Source of the DNA: Paracoccus luteus
Lineage (GTDB): Bacteria > Pseudomonadota > Alphaproteobacteria > Rhodobacterales > Rhodobacteraceae
Reading direction: 5' to 3'
DNA length: 64,000 nt
Assembly (NCBI RefSeq): GCF_004522155.1
Contig: NZ_SDEA01000005.1
Span: 124,001 to 188,000, forward strand
Below the pieces are notes generated by a model. It worked only from the letters and a program-made list of their open reading frames with translations. It was not told the DNA's origin and did no database searches. Below, piece by piece: positions 36,449 through 44,434 of this stretch (positions within the stretch are counted from its first letter, which is position 1; each line of letters starts with the position of its first letter). The translations under genes were made by a program, and so were the position numbers.

Positions 36449-37772
36449 GCAGGAACCCGTGAATATCCTCGGCCGCGTCGCGCCCTTGGGCCACGGCGGT
36501 GACGGTCAGGTCGTCGCCGCCCGCCGCGCAGTCGCCGCCGGCCCAGACGCCGGGGACCGACGTGCGCCCCGGCCCGGTCACGGCGATCTTGCCGCCCGCC
36601 ACCGCGACGGCGTCGGGCACCCCCGCCAGCCGCTGGCCGATGGCGGTCAGCACCATGTCGGCCGGGACGCTGATGCGCTCGGCGGTGTTCAGCAGCGTGC
36701 CGTCGGGCAGGTCGGCGGTATAGCCCAGCACGACCGCCCCGTTTTCGACCGCCACGGGGGCCGCGTTGGTCATCAGCCGCACGCCGGCGGTGACCGCATG
36801 GTCCTGTTCGTGGACCGACGCGCCCATCCGGTCCTGTCCGCGGCGATAGGCGATGGTGACATTCTGCGCGCCCAGCAGGCGGGCCTGCACCGCGGCGTCC
36901 ACCGCGGTCATGCCGCCGCCGATCACCACCACGTCGCGGCCCACCGGCAGGGTGGACAGATCGTCCGACTGGCGCAGTTCCGCGATGAAATCCACGGCGT
37001 CGCGCCGGGCCGGTGCGTCGATCTCCGGCGCGTCGATCCCCAGCGCGTTCACGCCCGCCAGCCCCATGCCCAGGAACACCGCGTCGTATTCGGCGCGCAA
37101 GCCGTCCAGCGTCACCTGCTCGCCCAAGCGGTGGCTCTGCCGCAGCTCGATCCCGCCGATGCCCAGCAGCCAGTCCACCTCGGCCGCGGCAAAGCCGTCC
37201 ACCGCCTTATAGCTGGCGATGCCGTATTCGTTCAGCCCGCCCGGCTTGGGCCGCGCGTCGAACACGACGACATCGTGGCCCTTGGCGGCCAGCCGGTGCG
37301 CGCAGGACAGCCCCGCCGGCCCCGCGCCCACGACGGCCACGCGCTTGCCGGTGGGGGCGCCGCGGCGGAAAGGGTGGACGCCCGACAGCACGACGCCATC
37401 GGTCGCGTAACGCTGCAGCGCGCCGATCTCGACCGGGCGGCCCTCGGCCTCCATGCGGACGCAGGCGCCCTCGCACAGGTTCTCGGTCGGGCAGACGCGA
37501 CCGCACATGCCGCCAAAGATGTTGGCGTGCAGGATCGTCATCGCCGCCGCGTCGGGCGTGCCGGTCGCGATCTGGCGGATGAACAGCGGGATGTCGATGG
37601 CGGTGGGGCAGGCGGTGATGCAGGGCGCGTCGTGGCAGAAATAACAGCGGTCGGCGGCGACGCGCGCCTCATGCTCATCCAGCGGGGGGGCCACGTCGCG
37701 AAAGTTCGCGGCATAGGCATCGGGCGTCAGACGCCCCGGCACCACGCCGGGCGTCATGGGTGTCGTGGTCAC
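36438..37772 (-). CDS. preT: NAD-dependent dihydropyrimidine dehydrogenase, PreT subunit
   Basis: 444-residue FAD/NAD(P)H-accepting subunit that passes electrons to PreA, related to the glutamate synthase small subunit. The N-terminal Fe-S cysteines occur in CYFCHDAPCITACPTAID and GRVCPTENLCEGACV. The FAD site is VAVVGAGPAGLSCAHRLA, the NAD site VVVIGGGMTAVDAAVQA and the closing FAD motif VWAGGDCAAGGDDLTV. GTG 37772 has a GGGAGG ribosome site; ATG 37757 is an alternative. First gene of the preT-preA operon. Confidence 0.95.
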   Translation of the reverse strand: MTTTPMTPGVVPGRLTPDAYAANFRDVAPPLDEHEARVAADRCYFCHDAPCITACPTAIDIPLFIRQIATGTPDAAAMTILHANIFGGMCGRVCPTENLCEGACVRMEAEGRPVEIGALQRYATDGVVLSGVHPFRRGAPTGKRVAVVGAGPAGLSCAHRLAAKGHDVVVFDARPKPGGLNEYGIASYKAVDGFAAAEVDWLLGIGGIELRQSHRLGEQVTLDGLRAEYDAVFLGMGLAGVNALGIDAPEIDAPARRDAVDFIAELRQSDDLSTLPVGRDVVVIGGGMTAVDAAVQARLLGAQNVTIAYRRGQDRMGASVHEQDHAVTAGVRLMTNAAPVAVENGAVVLGYTADLPDGTLLNTAERISVPADMVLTAIGQRLAGVPDAVAVAGGKIAVTGPGRTSVPGVWAGGDCAAGGDDLTVTAVAQGRDAAEDIHGFLHAG

Positions 37773-37841
37773 GGCGGACCTCCCTGAAAGCTGGCCGATT
37801 GCTGGCTCTTGCGATCACGCTGGCACAGGTCGTTTTTTTTA

Positions 37842-39188
37842 TCAAACGGTAAAAGATGGGTCCGTGCCGGGCAGCGTCAGGGCGGCGTCCAGCCCGCCCG
37901 AGGGCGCGCGCCCCAGCGCCAGCCGACCCCCGTGCAGCGCGGCAAGGTCGGCCACGATGGACAGGCCCAGACCCGCTCCGGGCGGGCCGCGCTCGTCCAG
38001 CCGGACGCCCCGCGACAGGGCGCGGGCGTGGTCGTCGTCGGCCATGCCGGGGCCGTCGTCGGCGATGGACAGGCGCAGCGGATCGCCCGCGACGACCCTC
38101 ACGTCGATCCGGCGGCGGGCATGTTTCACGGCGTTTTCCAGCAGGTTGCCGACCATCTCCTCCAGATCCTGACGCTCGCCTGCAAAGCGGGCGCCGGCCG
38201 GGCAGGTGACGGTGACGGACAGGTTCCGGTCGGCTGCGGGGCGGCGCAGGACCAGCAGGATGTCGTCGATCACCGGCGCGACGGCGGTGGCGTGGCCCAG
38301 CAGGCGGGGGCTGCCCGCGCTGCGGGCGCGGCGCAGGTGCCAGCCGATCTGGCGGTCCATCCGCGCGATCAGCGGCTGGCCGGGATGGTCCGGGGGCAGG
38401 GCGTTCGCCAGCGCGGCCATGGGCGTTTTCAGCGAATGGGCGAGGTTGCCCAGATGCTCGCGCGCGCGGCCGACGACGCTGCGGTTCTGGTCCAGCAGCG
38501 CGTTCAGTTCCGCCGCGATGGGGCGCAGTTCGGCGACGCGGGGCAGGGGCAGCGATTCGGCCCCGCCCGCGCGGATGCGCCGGATGCCCGCGCCCATCGC
38601 GTCCAGCGCGCGCAGGCCCGCCGCCACCTGCGCGACGGACGCCAGCGCCAGCCCCGCCCCCAGCGCGGCCAGCGACAGCGCCAGCGGCCGGCGGACCTGC
38701 GCCAAGGCCGCGTCGATCTCGGACTGGGGCGCGGTCACAGTGACCGCCAGCGGCTCGTCGATGCCGGGCAGGGTGAACGGGCGGCGCAGCACGCGAAGCG
38801 CCTCGCCATCCGGTCCGGTGCCCCTGCCGCCGGTCAGCGCGGCGTCGGGGGCGGGCAGGGGCGTGGTCGCCAGCCGCAGGTCCAGCAGCGAGGGCGAGCG
38901 CGCCAGCACGCCGCCGCCGCCGTCCAGCTGCCAGAACCAGTCCGACAGCGGCAGGTGAAAGCGTGGATCGGCGGGCGGGGCGGGCACCCCGACCGCACCC
39001 GAGGCATCCGGCGTCGCCGACGCGATCACCGTGTCGGCCGTCACCGACAGGTCGGCATCGAAGCGGTCGGTGACAAAGCGTTCCAGCAGCCCGCCGATGA
39101 CGACCCACGCCGCCAGCAGCGCCAGCGTCAGCCAGATGGCCGCCAGCCCCAGCAGGCGGGCGCGGATCGAATCGCCCGCGATCCTCAA
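37842..39188 (-). CDS. Sensor histidine kinase (PhoQ-like)
   Basis: 448-residue membrane kinase. Two transmembrane segments (about 10-33 and 168-190) flank a periplasmic sensor region of about 130 residues. A HAMP-like region follows, then the dimerisation domain with H251 (LGNLAHSLKTPMAAL) and an ATPase domain with N-box LLENAVKHA, G1 IADDGPGM and G2 GAGLGLSIVADL. The HSLKTP H-box is the PhoQ-like form. ATG 39188 overlaps the response regulator stop by 4 bp. Two stop codons in a row (TGATAA) end the gene. Confidence 0.93.
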   Translation of the reverse strand: MRIAGDSIRARLLGLAAIWLTLALLAAWVVIGGLLERFVTDRFDADLSVTADTVIASATPDASGAVGVPAPPADPRFHLPLSDWFWQLDGGGGVLARSPSLLDLRLATTPLPAPDAALTGGRGTGPDGEALRVLRRPFTLPGIDEPLAVTVTAPQSEIDAALAQVRRPLALSLAALGAGLALASVAQVAAGLRALDAMGAGIRRIRAGGAESLPLPRVAELRPIAAELNALLDQNRSVVGRAREHLGNLAHSLKTPMAALANALPPDHPGQPLIARMDRQIGWHLRRARSAGSPRLLGHATAVAPVIDDILLVLRRPAADRNLSVTVTCPAGARFAGERQDLEEMVGNLLENAVKHARRRIDVRVVAGDPLRLSIADDGPGMADDDHARALSRGVRLDERGPPGAGLGLSIVADLAALHGGRLALGRAPSGGLDAALTLPGTDPSFTV

Positions 39189-39847
39189 CGCCCGCTCCGC
39201 AGGACATAGCCTTCGCCGCGGCGCGTCTCGATCATAGCGCCGCCGATCTTGCGGCGCAGGCGGCCGATCACGACCTCGATCGACTTGAAGTCGCGGTCGC
39301 TGCCCGCGTCATAGAGATGCTCGGACAGTTCCGTGCGGCTGACCACGCGGTCGGGATGGTGCATCAGATAGCCGAGGATGCGGGTCTCGAACGCGGTCAG
39401 CCTTTGCGCGACGCCGTCGCGGGTGATGACGCCAAGCTGCGTGTCATAGGCCAGCGGACCGGCGGTCAGCACCGCGCGGGCGTGGCCTGCGGCGCGGCGC
39501 ACCAGCGTCTGGGCGCGCAGCACCACCTCGTCCAGCCGGAAGGGCTTGACGGCATAGTCGTCGGCCCCGGCGCGGAATCCCGCGACCTTGTCGGTCCAGT
39601 CGCCGCGCGCGGTCAGGATCAGCACCGGCATCGTGATGCCCTGCGCGCGCCAGCGGGTCAGCACCTCGATCCCCGGCAGGCCCGGCAAGCCCAGGTCCAG
39701 GACCGCCACGTCATAGGGTTCGGTCGCGCCCAGGAACTCGCCCCGGTCGCCGGTGGCCGCGATGTCGGGGACAAAGCCCCCCACGCTCATCGCGTCGGCA
39801 AGCTGGGTGGCAAGGGTGGGGTCATCCTCGACGATGAGGCAGCGCAT
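39185..39847 (-). CDS. OmpR/PhoP-family response regulator
   Basis: 220-residue regulator. The receiver domain has acidic pocket EDD (7-9), phospho-acceptor D51 (VAVLDLGLPG) and K101 (DDYAVKPF). The C-terminal winged helix (about 125-220) has LTAFETRILGYLMHH, DRDFKSIEVVIGRLRRKI and GEGYVLR. The first gene product upstream is the PepSY-like membrane protein; the kinase gene follows with a 4-bp overlap. A pair of 11-bp-period direct repeats in the divergent promoter region is the likely operator. Confidence 0.95.
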   Translation of the reverse strand: MRCLIVEDDPTLATQLADAMSVGGFVPDIAATGDRGEFLGATEPYDVAVLDLGLPGLPGIEVLTRWRAQGITMPVLILTARGDWTDKVAGFRAGADDYAVKPFRLDEVVLRAQTLVRRAAGHARAVLTAGPLAYDTQLGVITRDGVAQRLTAFETRILGYLMHHPDRVVSRTELSEHLYDAGSDRDFKSIEVVIGRLRRKIGGAMIETRRGEGYVLRSGR

Positions 39848-40285
39848 TCAGTCGTCCTTTCCGCGCCGGCGGGCGGCCGCAAGGTCGTTTCCGCGCGCCG
39901 AAAGCAGCCGCCCCTGGCGCGCGTCAAGGCGGATTTCCACCACGTCGCGGTGCTTGCTGAGCAGCCTTGCGGCATAGACCAGCTGGACCCCGCGCGCGGC
40001 CTCGGGCGGCGAGGGCGAGACCAGCGCCAGCCCGATCAGCCGCCCGTCGAACCGGCGGTTGATTTCCCGCACGGCCTGATGGGCGGGCAGGACGGCGAAC
40101 ATGGGCTGACCCAGCGTATCCGCCAGTTCGGGGTCCAGGATGGCGTCGGGCAGCGGCATGGCCGCGTGGTGCGGGGGCGGCGGGCGGTGATCGCGGCGGT
40201 CATCGCGGCGGTCCAGCATCAGCCACCCGGCCAGCGCGGCCAGCAGCACGATGGGGGCAAGGATCAGGACCGGGCGGCGGGGCAT
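39848..40285 (-). CDS. Membrane-anchored PepSY-like protein
   Basis: 145-residue protein with one N-terminal transmembrane segment (about 5-22, VLILAPIVLLAALAGWLML), a basic/proline/histidine linker (DRRDDRRDHRPPPPHHAAM) and a periplasmic PepSY-like region (residues 80-135) with LVSPSPPEAARGVQLVYAAR and VVEIRLDARQGRLLSARG. It is the first gene of an operon with the response regulator and kinase (0-bp gap). Such proteins often accompany PhoP/PhoQ-type systems as accessory sensors or targets. ATG 40285 has only a modest ribosome site. Confidence 0.65.
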   Translation of the reverse strand: MPRRPVLILAPIVLLAALAGWLMLDRRDDRRDHRPPPPHHAAMPLPDAILDPELADTLGQPMFAVLPAHQAVREINRRFDGRLIGLALVSPSPPEAARGVQLVYAARLLSKHRDVVEIRLDARQGRLLSARGNDLAAARRRGKDD

Positions 40286-40307
40286 GGCCCGCACTAGACC
40301 ACGAATG

Positions 40308-40345
40308 CCAAACGAACACCAAACGGGCTGTTGGCCGTCTGTTGG
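40308..40345. promoter_or_regulatory. Candidate response-regulator operator: two facing 11-bp-period direct repeats
   Basis: In the 132-bp divergent gap: CCAAAC-N5-CCAAAC (40308-40313 and 40319-40324) followed by TGTTGG-N5-TGTTGG (40329-40334 and 40340-40345). Each pair has the 6+5+6 geometry used by OmpR/PhoB/PhoP dimers, and on opposite strands the half-sites are related (GTTTGG versus TGTTGG). One pair would face the PepSY-TCS operon and the other the secreted protein gene. Confidence 0.6.
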
Positions 40346-40417
40346 TGCTTGTCCCGCTAAAGGTTGATTCGATCCGGGGGACGGACCCCCGGCACGATAT
40401 GACGGAAAGGACTGATC

Positions 40418-41311
40418 ATGCTTCGCATGCTTCGCACTTCGGCAGCCACGCTGGTGGCGGCGTCCCTGCTGGCCGCGCCGCTGGCCGCGCAGACCGCCCC
40501 CCCGGCCCAAGCCCCCGCCCCGGCGGCCCCCGCCGCGCCGGTGATCGCGGCACCCGCAGCGCCCGCCACTGCGCAGGCACCGGCGGCCGCGTTGCCGCAG
40601 GCGCTGGCCGATCTGGGCATCACCGACGCGACCGTGACCGCGGGCAAGCGCGGCGGACAGCGCGTCCGCGGCACCCTGCCGGGTGGCGCGGCGTTCCAGG
40701 GGGTGCTGGACGACAAGGGCGCGCTGCGGATGCTGCGCGCGACCGGGGACGGCGCGGCGCTGCCCGCCGACGTCATCGCCCGGCTGGTGCCGCAGCCCGT
40801 CCGTGACGCGGCCGTCTTTGCCGAGATCGCGCAGGTCGCCGGTGTCGCGCAGGGCGGGCAGGGCGTGATGATCTTTGGCAGCGACAGCGCCGGTCAGCCG
40901 GTGCGGGCCGCGTTCACGCCCGACGGCACGCTGCAGAAATTCGGGCGCGGCGACGACGGCCGCGGGCCGGGCGGCCGTGGCGACAACGACGACGACGACG
41001 ACGACGACCGCGGCAAGGACCGCGGCAAGCACGAGGGCAAGCACGGGCATGACGACGACCGCCGGGGCGACGACCGCCGGGGCGAGGGGCCGCGCGGGGA
41101 ACGCGCGCCGGGCGGCGGCATGGGCCAGCCCCCGGCAGCGCTGACCGACGACGCTGTCCGCTCGGCGCTGGCCGACGCCGGCTATACCCAGCCCGGCGCC
41201 ATCGCCAAGGACGGTCCGCGCACCACCATCGAGGCGCTGAACCCCGAAGGCGAGGCGGTGACGGTCACGCTGAACCCGCGTGGCATCATTGTCCGCGAAC
41301 AGGCCCGCTGA
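40418..41311 (+). CDS. Secreted Asp/His-rich PepSY-like protein
   Basis: 297-residue exported protein. A signal peptide (TLVAASLLAAPLAAQ) leads into an Ala/Pro linker and a folded region (about 60-175) with PepSY-like elements (VRGTLPGGAAFQGVLDDKG and FTPDGTLQKFGRGDDG). A striking acidic and basic tract (about 185-230) follows, with seven consecutive Asp, then Lys/His-rich KHEGKHGHDDDRRGDDRR. A second folded unit (SALADAGYTQPG, VTLNPRGIIVREQAR) closes it. The tract suggests binding of divalent metal. It is divergent from the two-component operon and shares its putative operator. Family assignment is tentative. Confidence 0.55.
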   Translation: MLRMLRTSAATLVAASLLAAPLAAQTAPPAQAPAPAAPAAPVIAAPAAPATAQAPAAALPQALADLGITDATVTAGKRGGQRVRGTLPGGAAFQGVLDDKGALRMLRATGDGAALPADVIARLVPQPVRDAAVFAEIAQVAGVAQGGQGVMIFGSDSAGQPVRAAFTPDGTLQKFGRGDDGRGPGGRGDNDDDDDDDRGKDRGKHEGKHGHDDDRRGDDRRGEGPRGERAPGGGMGQPPAALTDDAVRSALADAGYTQPGAIAKDGPRTTIEALNPEGEAVTVTLNPRGIIVREQAR

Positions 41312-41323
41312 AGCACCGAACCC

Positions 41324-41352
41324 AAAGGCCGCGGCACCCCGCCGCGGCCTTT
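41324..41352 (+). terminator. Intrinsic terminator after the Asp/His-rich protein
   Basis: Perfect stem AAAGGCCGCGGC (41324-41335) with GCCGCGGCCTTT (41341-41352), loop ACCCC, 12 bp after the stop codon. The A/T ends let it work in both directions. Confidence 0.85.
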
Positions 41353-41614
41353 CCGTGGCCCTATACCTCGCGCGCCCTGTCTCGCCGCGCCCTCCGCCCG
41401 GTGCGGGCGGTCAGGTCGGCAGCCAGCGCCGCAAGCGATTGGGCCTGCGGCGGGAACATCCGCCCGGTCAGCTCGCGCAGGCCCGGCCAGCCGCAGGATC
41501 AAGCATCGGCGTCACGATGACAGCCGCCACCCCGTCTGCACGACAGCGTGCTGGCGCGGCAATCGGCCGTCCAGCCGAACAGCGCGCCATGCGCCGGATC
41601 GGCGGCGCACGGGG
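41353..41614. other. Gene-less stretch with no convincing feature
   Basis: The 303 bp between 41312 and 41614 hold the terminator and then 262 bp without a supportable gene. On the minus strand there are two short open stretches in one frame: one after the DUF442 stop containing GWTADCRASTLSC, and, beyond a TGA, one ending ALAADLTARTGRRARR then EV-stop near 41353. They could be remnants of a decayed gene or chance. Nothing else is recognised. Confidence 0.4.
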
Positions 41615-42034
41615 TCAGCCCCGGCCGCGCAGCAGGGGCGCGATATGCGCCAGATCATAGCCCGCGCCCGCGGCGGTGGCGAGGATCGTCTCGGCCGGCT
41701 GGCGGCCGGCCTGGGTCAGAGCCCACAGCGTCGCGCAGCGTGTGCCCGACCGGCAATAGGCGATCACCGGGCCGCGCGCGTCCCCGACCGCCGCGTCGAA
41801 GCCCTGGATCAGATCGGGCGAGATGCCGGCGGGCTGGAACGGCAGATAGTGGAAGGTCAGGCCCGACGCCGCCGCCGCCTCGGCCATCCGGGCGCTGGCC
41901 AGGTCGGGGCCGATTTCGGCATCGGGGCGGTTGTCGATCAGGACGCGGAACCCCGCCTGCGCCAGCGCGGCCACGTCCGCGACCTCGATCTGGGGCGACA
42001 CGGCAAGGTCGGGGGTCAGTTGGCGCAGGTCCAT
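41615..42034 (-). CDS. DUF442/TIGR01244 sulfurtransferase-like phosphatase-fold protein
   Basis: 139-residue protein corresponding to the N-terminal domain of Blh-type proteins. It has a dual-specificity-phosphatase-like fold with the active loop YCRSGTR (C94) preceded by FHYLPFQPAGISPDLIQGF; the opening LRQLTPDLAVSPQI and RVLIDNRPDAE are family marks. It is thought to act as a sulfurtransferase in sulfide detoxification. It lies 75 bp downstream of the metallo-beta-lactamase-fold gene, its usual fusion partner. ATG 42034 gives the family start. Confidence 0.82.
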   Translation of the reverse strand: MDLRQLTPDLAVSPQIEVADVAALAQAGFRVLIDNRPDAEIGPDLASARMAEAAAASGLTFHYLPFQPAGISPDLIQGFDAAVGDARGPVIAYCRSGTRCATLWALTQAGRQPAETILATAAGAGYDLAHIAPLLRGRG

Positions 42035-42109
42035 CGCAGGCTCCGGGACAGGGGTCGGGTCGGCCTTGTCGTGGGGCCGGGGCAGGGGGCGCGTCAACCC
42101 CCGCCGCGC

Positions 42110-43057
42110 CTAAAGCCTGTTCAGCGGCACCTTGAGAAACCGTGTGCCGTCCTCCTCGGGCTCGGGCAGCTGGCCCGCGCGCATGTTGACCTGCAGCGAC
42201 GGGATGATCAGCCGCGGCGTCGCCAGCGTCGCGTCGCGGCGTTCCCGCATCGCCACGAACTCATCGGCCGAACGGTTGCCGCCGATGTGGATGTTGCCCT
42301 GTTTCTGCGCGCCGACGGTGGTTTCCCACTGAAAGGCGCTGCGCCCCTCGGGCAGATAGTCGTGGCCGACGAAGATCCGCGTCTCATCGGGCAGTGCAAG
42401 GATGGTCTGGATCGACCGGAACAGCACCGCAGCCGACCCGCCCGGGAAATCGCACCGCGCCGTACCATAATCGGGCATGAACAGCGTATCGCCGACAAAC
42501 GCGGCATCGCCGATGACATAGGTCAGGCAGGCGGGGGTATGGCCGGGCGTGTGCAGCACGCGGCCGGTCAGCCCGCCGATGGAAAAGCTGTCGCCATCCG
42601 AGAACAGCCGGTCGAACTGGCTGCCGTCACGGCGAAACGCGGTCCCTTCGTTGAAGACCTTGCCGAAGGTGTCCTGCACCACGGTGATGCCGTCGCCGAT
42701 CCCGATCCTGCCGCCCAGCTGCTGCTGCAGCCAGGGCGCGGCGGACAAATGGTCGGCGTGGACGTGGGTTTCCAGCACCCATTCCACCGTCAGCCCCTTG
42801 TCGCGGACAAAATCGGCCACCGCCTGCGCGCTGCGCGTGTCGGTCCGGCCCGAGCCATAGTCGAAATCCAGCACCGAATCGATGATCGCCGCGCGGTCCG
42901 ACGCGGGATCCCTGACGACATAGGTCAGGGTGTTCGTCGCCTCGTCGAAGAAGGCGAAGACATCGGGGCGGTTGGCGGGATTGTCGCGCGCCTGCGCCGG
43001 ATCGCCGACGGCGGGCGAGGGATGGGCGGCAGCGATGTCCCCTTGGTCTTCGGCCAT
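42110..43057 (-). CDS. Metallo-beta-lactamase-fold sulfur dioxygenase (Blh/ETHE1-like)
   Basis: 315-residue enzyme likely to oxidise glutathione persulfide or similar to sulfite. Ligand motif THVHADH (H98, H100, D102, H103), TPGHTP (H173), VGDTLF (D190) and GHDY (H232) are all present. ARCDFPGG (R201, D203) resembles the arginine/aspartate signature of persulfide dioxygenases. An N-terminal lead of about 30 residues precedes the fold. ATG 43057 follows AAAGGAC. In other alphaproteobacteria this domain is fused to DUF442 as Blh; here the two are separate genes. A palindromic operator candidate lies 51 bp upstream. Confidence 0.85.
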   Translation of the reverse strand: MAEDQGDIAAAHPSPAVGDPAQARDNPANRPDVFAFFDEATNTLTYVVRDPASDRAAIIDSVLDFDYGSGRTDTRSAQAVADFVRDKGLTVEWVLETHVHADHLSAAPWLQQQLGGRIGIGDGITVVQDTFGKVFNEGTAFRRDGSQFDRLFSDGDSFSIGGLTGRVLHTPGHTPACLTYVIGDAAFVGDTLFMPDYGTARCDFPGGSAAVLFRSIQTILALPDETRIFVGHDYLPEGRSAFQWETTVGAQKQGNIHIGGNRSADEFVAMRERRDATLATPRLIIPSLQVNMRAGQLPEPEEDGTRFLKVPLNRL

Positions 43058-43107
43058 GCGTCGTCGTCCTTTTGGCGGCTTGCCCGCCGACCATAACACG
43101 GCAGCAA

Positions 43108-43125
43108 TCACATTGCAATATGTGA
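43108..43125. promoter_or_regulatory. Candidate ArsR-family (BigR/SqrR-type) operator
   Basis: Inverted repeat TCACAT-TGCAAT-ATGTGA in an AT-rich island just upstream of the sulfur dioxygenase gene. Blh operons elsewhere are repressed by the persulfide-sensing ArsR proteins BigR or SqrR, so this position is expected for such a site. No regulator gene is adjacent. Confidence 0.5.
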
Positions 43126-43169
43126 ATGTTTGCAGCGGAACCGCATCGGGCCGCGTGGCCGACGGCCGG

Positions 43170-43772
43170 TCACGGGCAGACGGCCCGACCGGATTCCCCC
43201 GCGTCCTCGGCGTCGCCGACCACCCGCACGTCCAGCCCCGCGTGCCGAGCCACGTCGCTGCCCTGGGCCGTCGCCGCGACCACCACGCAGTCGGCGCGGT
43301 CCACGTCAAGCCTGCACCGCGCCTGGTCGATCAGCCTCGCGTCCAGCCGGGCTGCGGGAATGACCACCTGGAACTCGGCCGGCGGGCTGCCCGGCACGTC
43401 GGTCAGCGCCTCCAGCTCGGCCGCGGTCGTGGGGCCGATGACCGCCTGGCGCAGCGCGTGCCGGCGCGCATCCGCCAGCAGCGCCACGGCGGCCGGACGC
43501 AGCGGCGCGGCCCCGGCGGCGATCAGCGCGGCTGAGCGCGCCACCGCGTCCGCGCCGATCGCGGCCACGGTCGCGTCGTCCAGCGCATGGCCCGACTGCG
43601 CCATATAGGCCCGCAGCGGCGCCGCATCGGTGCCGTGGCGCGCCAGTTGCCGCCACAAGGCGGCGTCCCAGTTCAGGTCGATGGCAAACGCCCGGAAGCT
43701 TTCGTTGAAGGCGGCGCGGCGGGTCTCGACCGTGTCCGCCAGCGCCTCCGCCTCCCAGATCAGGGCTTTCAT
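43170..43772 (-). CDS. Degenerate HAD/CbbY-like protein (predicted pseudoenzyme)
   Basis: 200-residue relative of CbbY-type HAD phosphatases. The flanking sequence is well kept (MKALI at the start, LADTVETRRAAFNESFRAF), but motif I FDVDG has become WEAEA: both catalytic aspartates are Glu (E7, E9), the motif glycine is Ala and one residue is missing. The motif IV region reads VVVAATAQGSDVARHAG instead of an acidic EDSxxG. Phosphatase activity is therefore unlikely. It overlaps gph by 4 bp (ATGA), so it is translated with an active paralogue and might regulate it. It is intact as an ORF. Confidence 0.75.
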   Translation of the reverse strand: MKALIWEAEALADTVETRRAAFNESFRAFAIDLNWDAALWRQLARHGTDAAPLRAYMAQSGHALDDATVAAIGADAVARSAALIAAGAAPLRPAAVALLADARRHALRQAVIGPTTAAELEALTDVPGSPPAEFQVVIPAARLDARLIDQARCRLDVDRADCVVVAATAQGSDVARHAGLDVRVVGDAEDAGESGRAVCP

Positions 43773-44434
43773 GCGGGTGCGGTGGCCATGCGCGCGACCA
43801 GCGCGGGCAGTTCCGCGAATGCGCCGAAACTGGCCGCATGGGGCAGGTCGGCCACCGGGCGCTGCCGATAGCCCCGCGTGAACAGCAGCAGCGGCACCCC
43901 GGCCGACGCCGCGCAGGCTGCGTCGAACTCGCTGTCGCCGACATACAGCGCCCGCGTTCGGTCGCCATCGGTCAGGCCGGTGACCGCGGCCCACAGCGGT
44001 TCGGGCGCGGGCTTGCGCTGCGGCAGCGAATCGCCCGCGACGACGACCGGGAAGACCGCGCCCAGCCCGAAATGGTCGAGGTTGGCGCGGGTCGGCCCCA
44101 TTGGCTTGTTGGTGCAAAGCGCCAGCGGGTGGCCCGCGTCGGCAAGCGCGCCCAGTGCCTCGACCACGCCGGGATACAGCGCCGTCAGCGCGGTCGCCTG
44201 ATGATAGCGGGTCATGAAGGACGCGACCAGTTCGGCCCGCGCGGCGGGATCGACGCCCAGGTCGGCCACGATCTTGTGCCACAGCACATCCACGCCGCCG
44301 CCGATGAACAGACGCACCCGGTCAAGGCTGAGCGTCGGCTTGCCCGCCGCGCGCAGCGTCGCGTTGACCGCCGCATGGATGTCGGGCGCGCTGTCGATCA
44401 GCGTGCCGTCAAGGTCGAACACCACCGGAATCAT
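43769..44434 (-). CDS. gph: Phosphoglycolate phosphatase
   Basis: 221-residue HAD phosphatase that removes 2-phosphoglycolate arising from DNA repair or Rubisco oxygenation. Motif I VVFDLDGTLIDSAPDI, motif II LCTNKPMGPTRANLDHFGL, motif III lysine in PQRKPAPEPL and motif IV YVGDSEFDAACAASAG are intact. The cap domain lies between motifs I and II. ATG 44434 overlaps the stop of the thioredoxin-fold gene (ATGA). Part of a three-gene overlapping operon. Confidence 0.92.
   Translation of the reverse strand: MIPVVFDLDGTLIDSAPDIHAAVNATLRAAGKPTLSLDRVRLFIGGGVDVLWHKIVADLGVDPAARAELVASFMTRYHQATALTALYPGVVEALGALADAGHPLALCTNKPMGPTRANLDHFGLGAVFPVVVAGDSLPQRKPAPEPLWAAVTGLTDGDRTRALYVGDSEFDAACAASAGVPLLLFTRGYRQRPVADLPHAASFGAFAELPALVARMATAPA

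Noticed and set aside
41548..42135. Plus-strand 195-codon frame over the DUF442 gene
   Set aside because: Arg/Pro/Ser-rich shadow; the opposite strand encodes a recognisable DUF442 protein.
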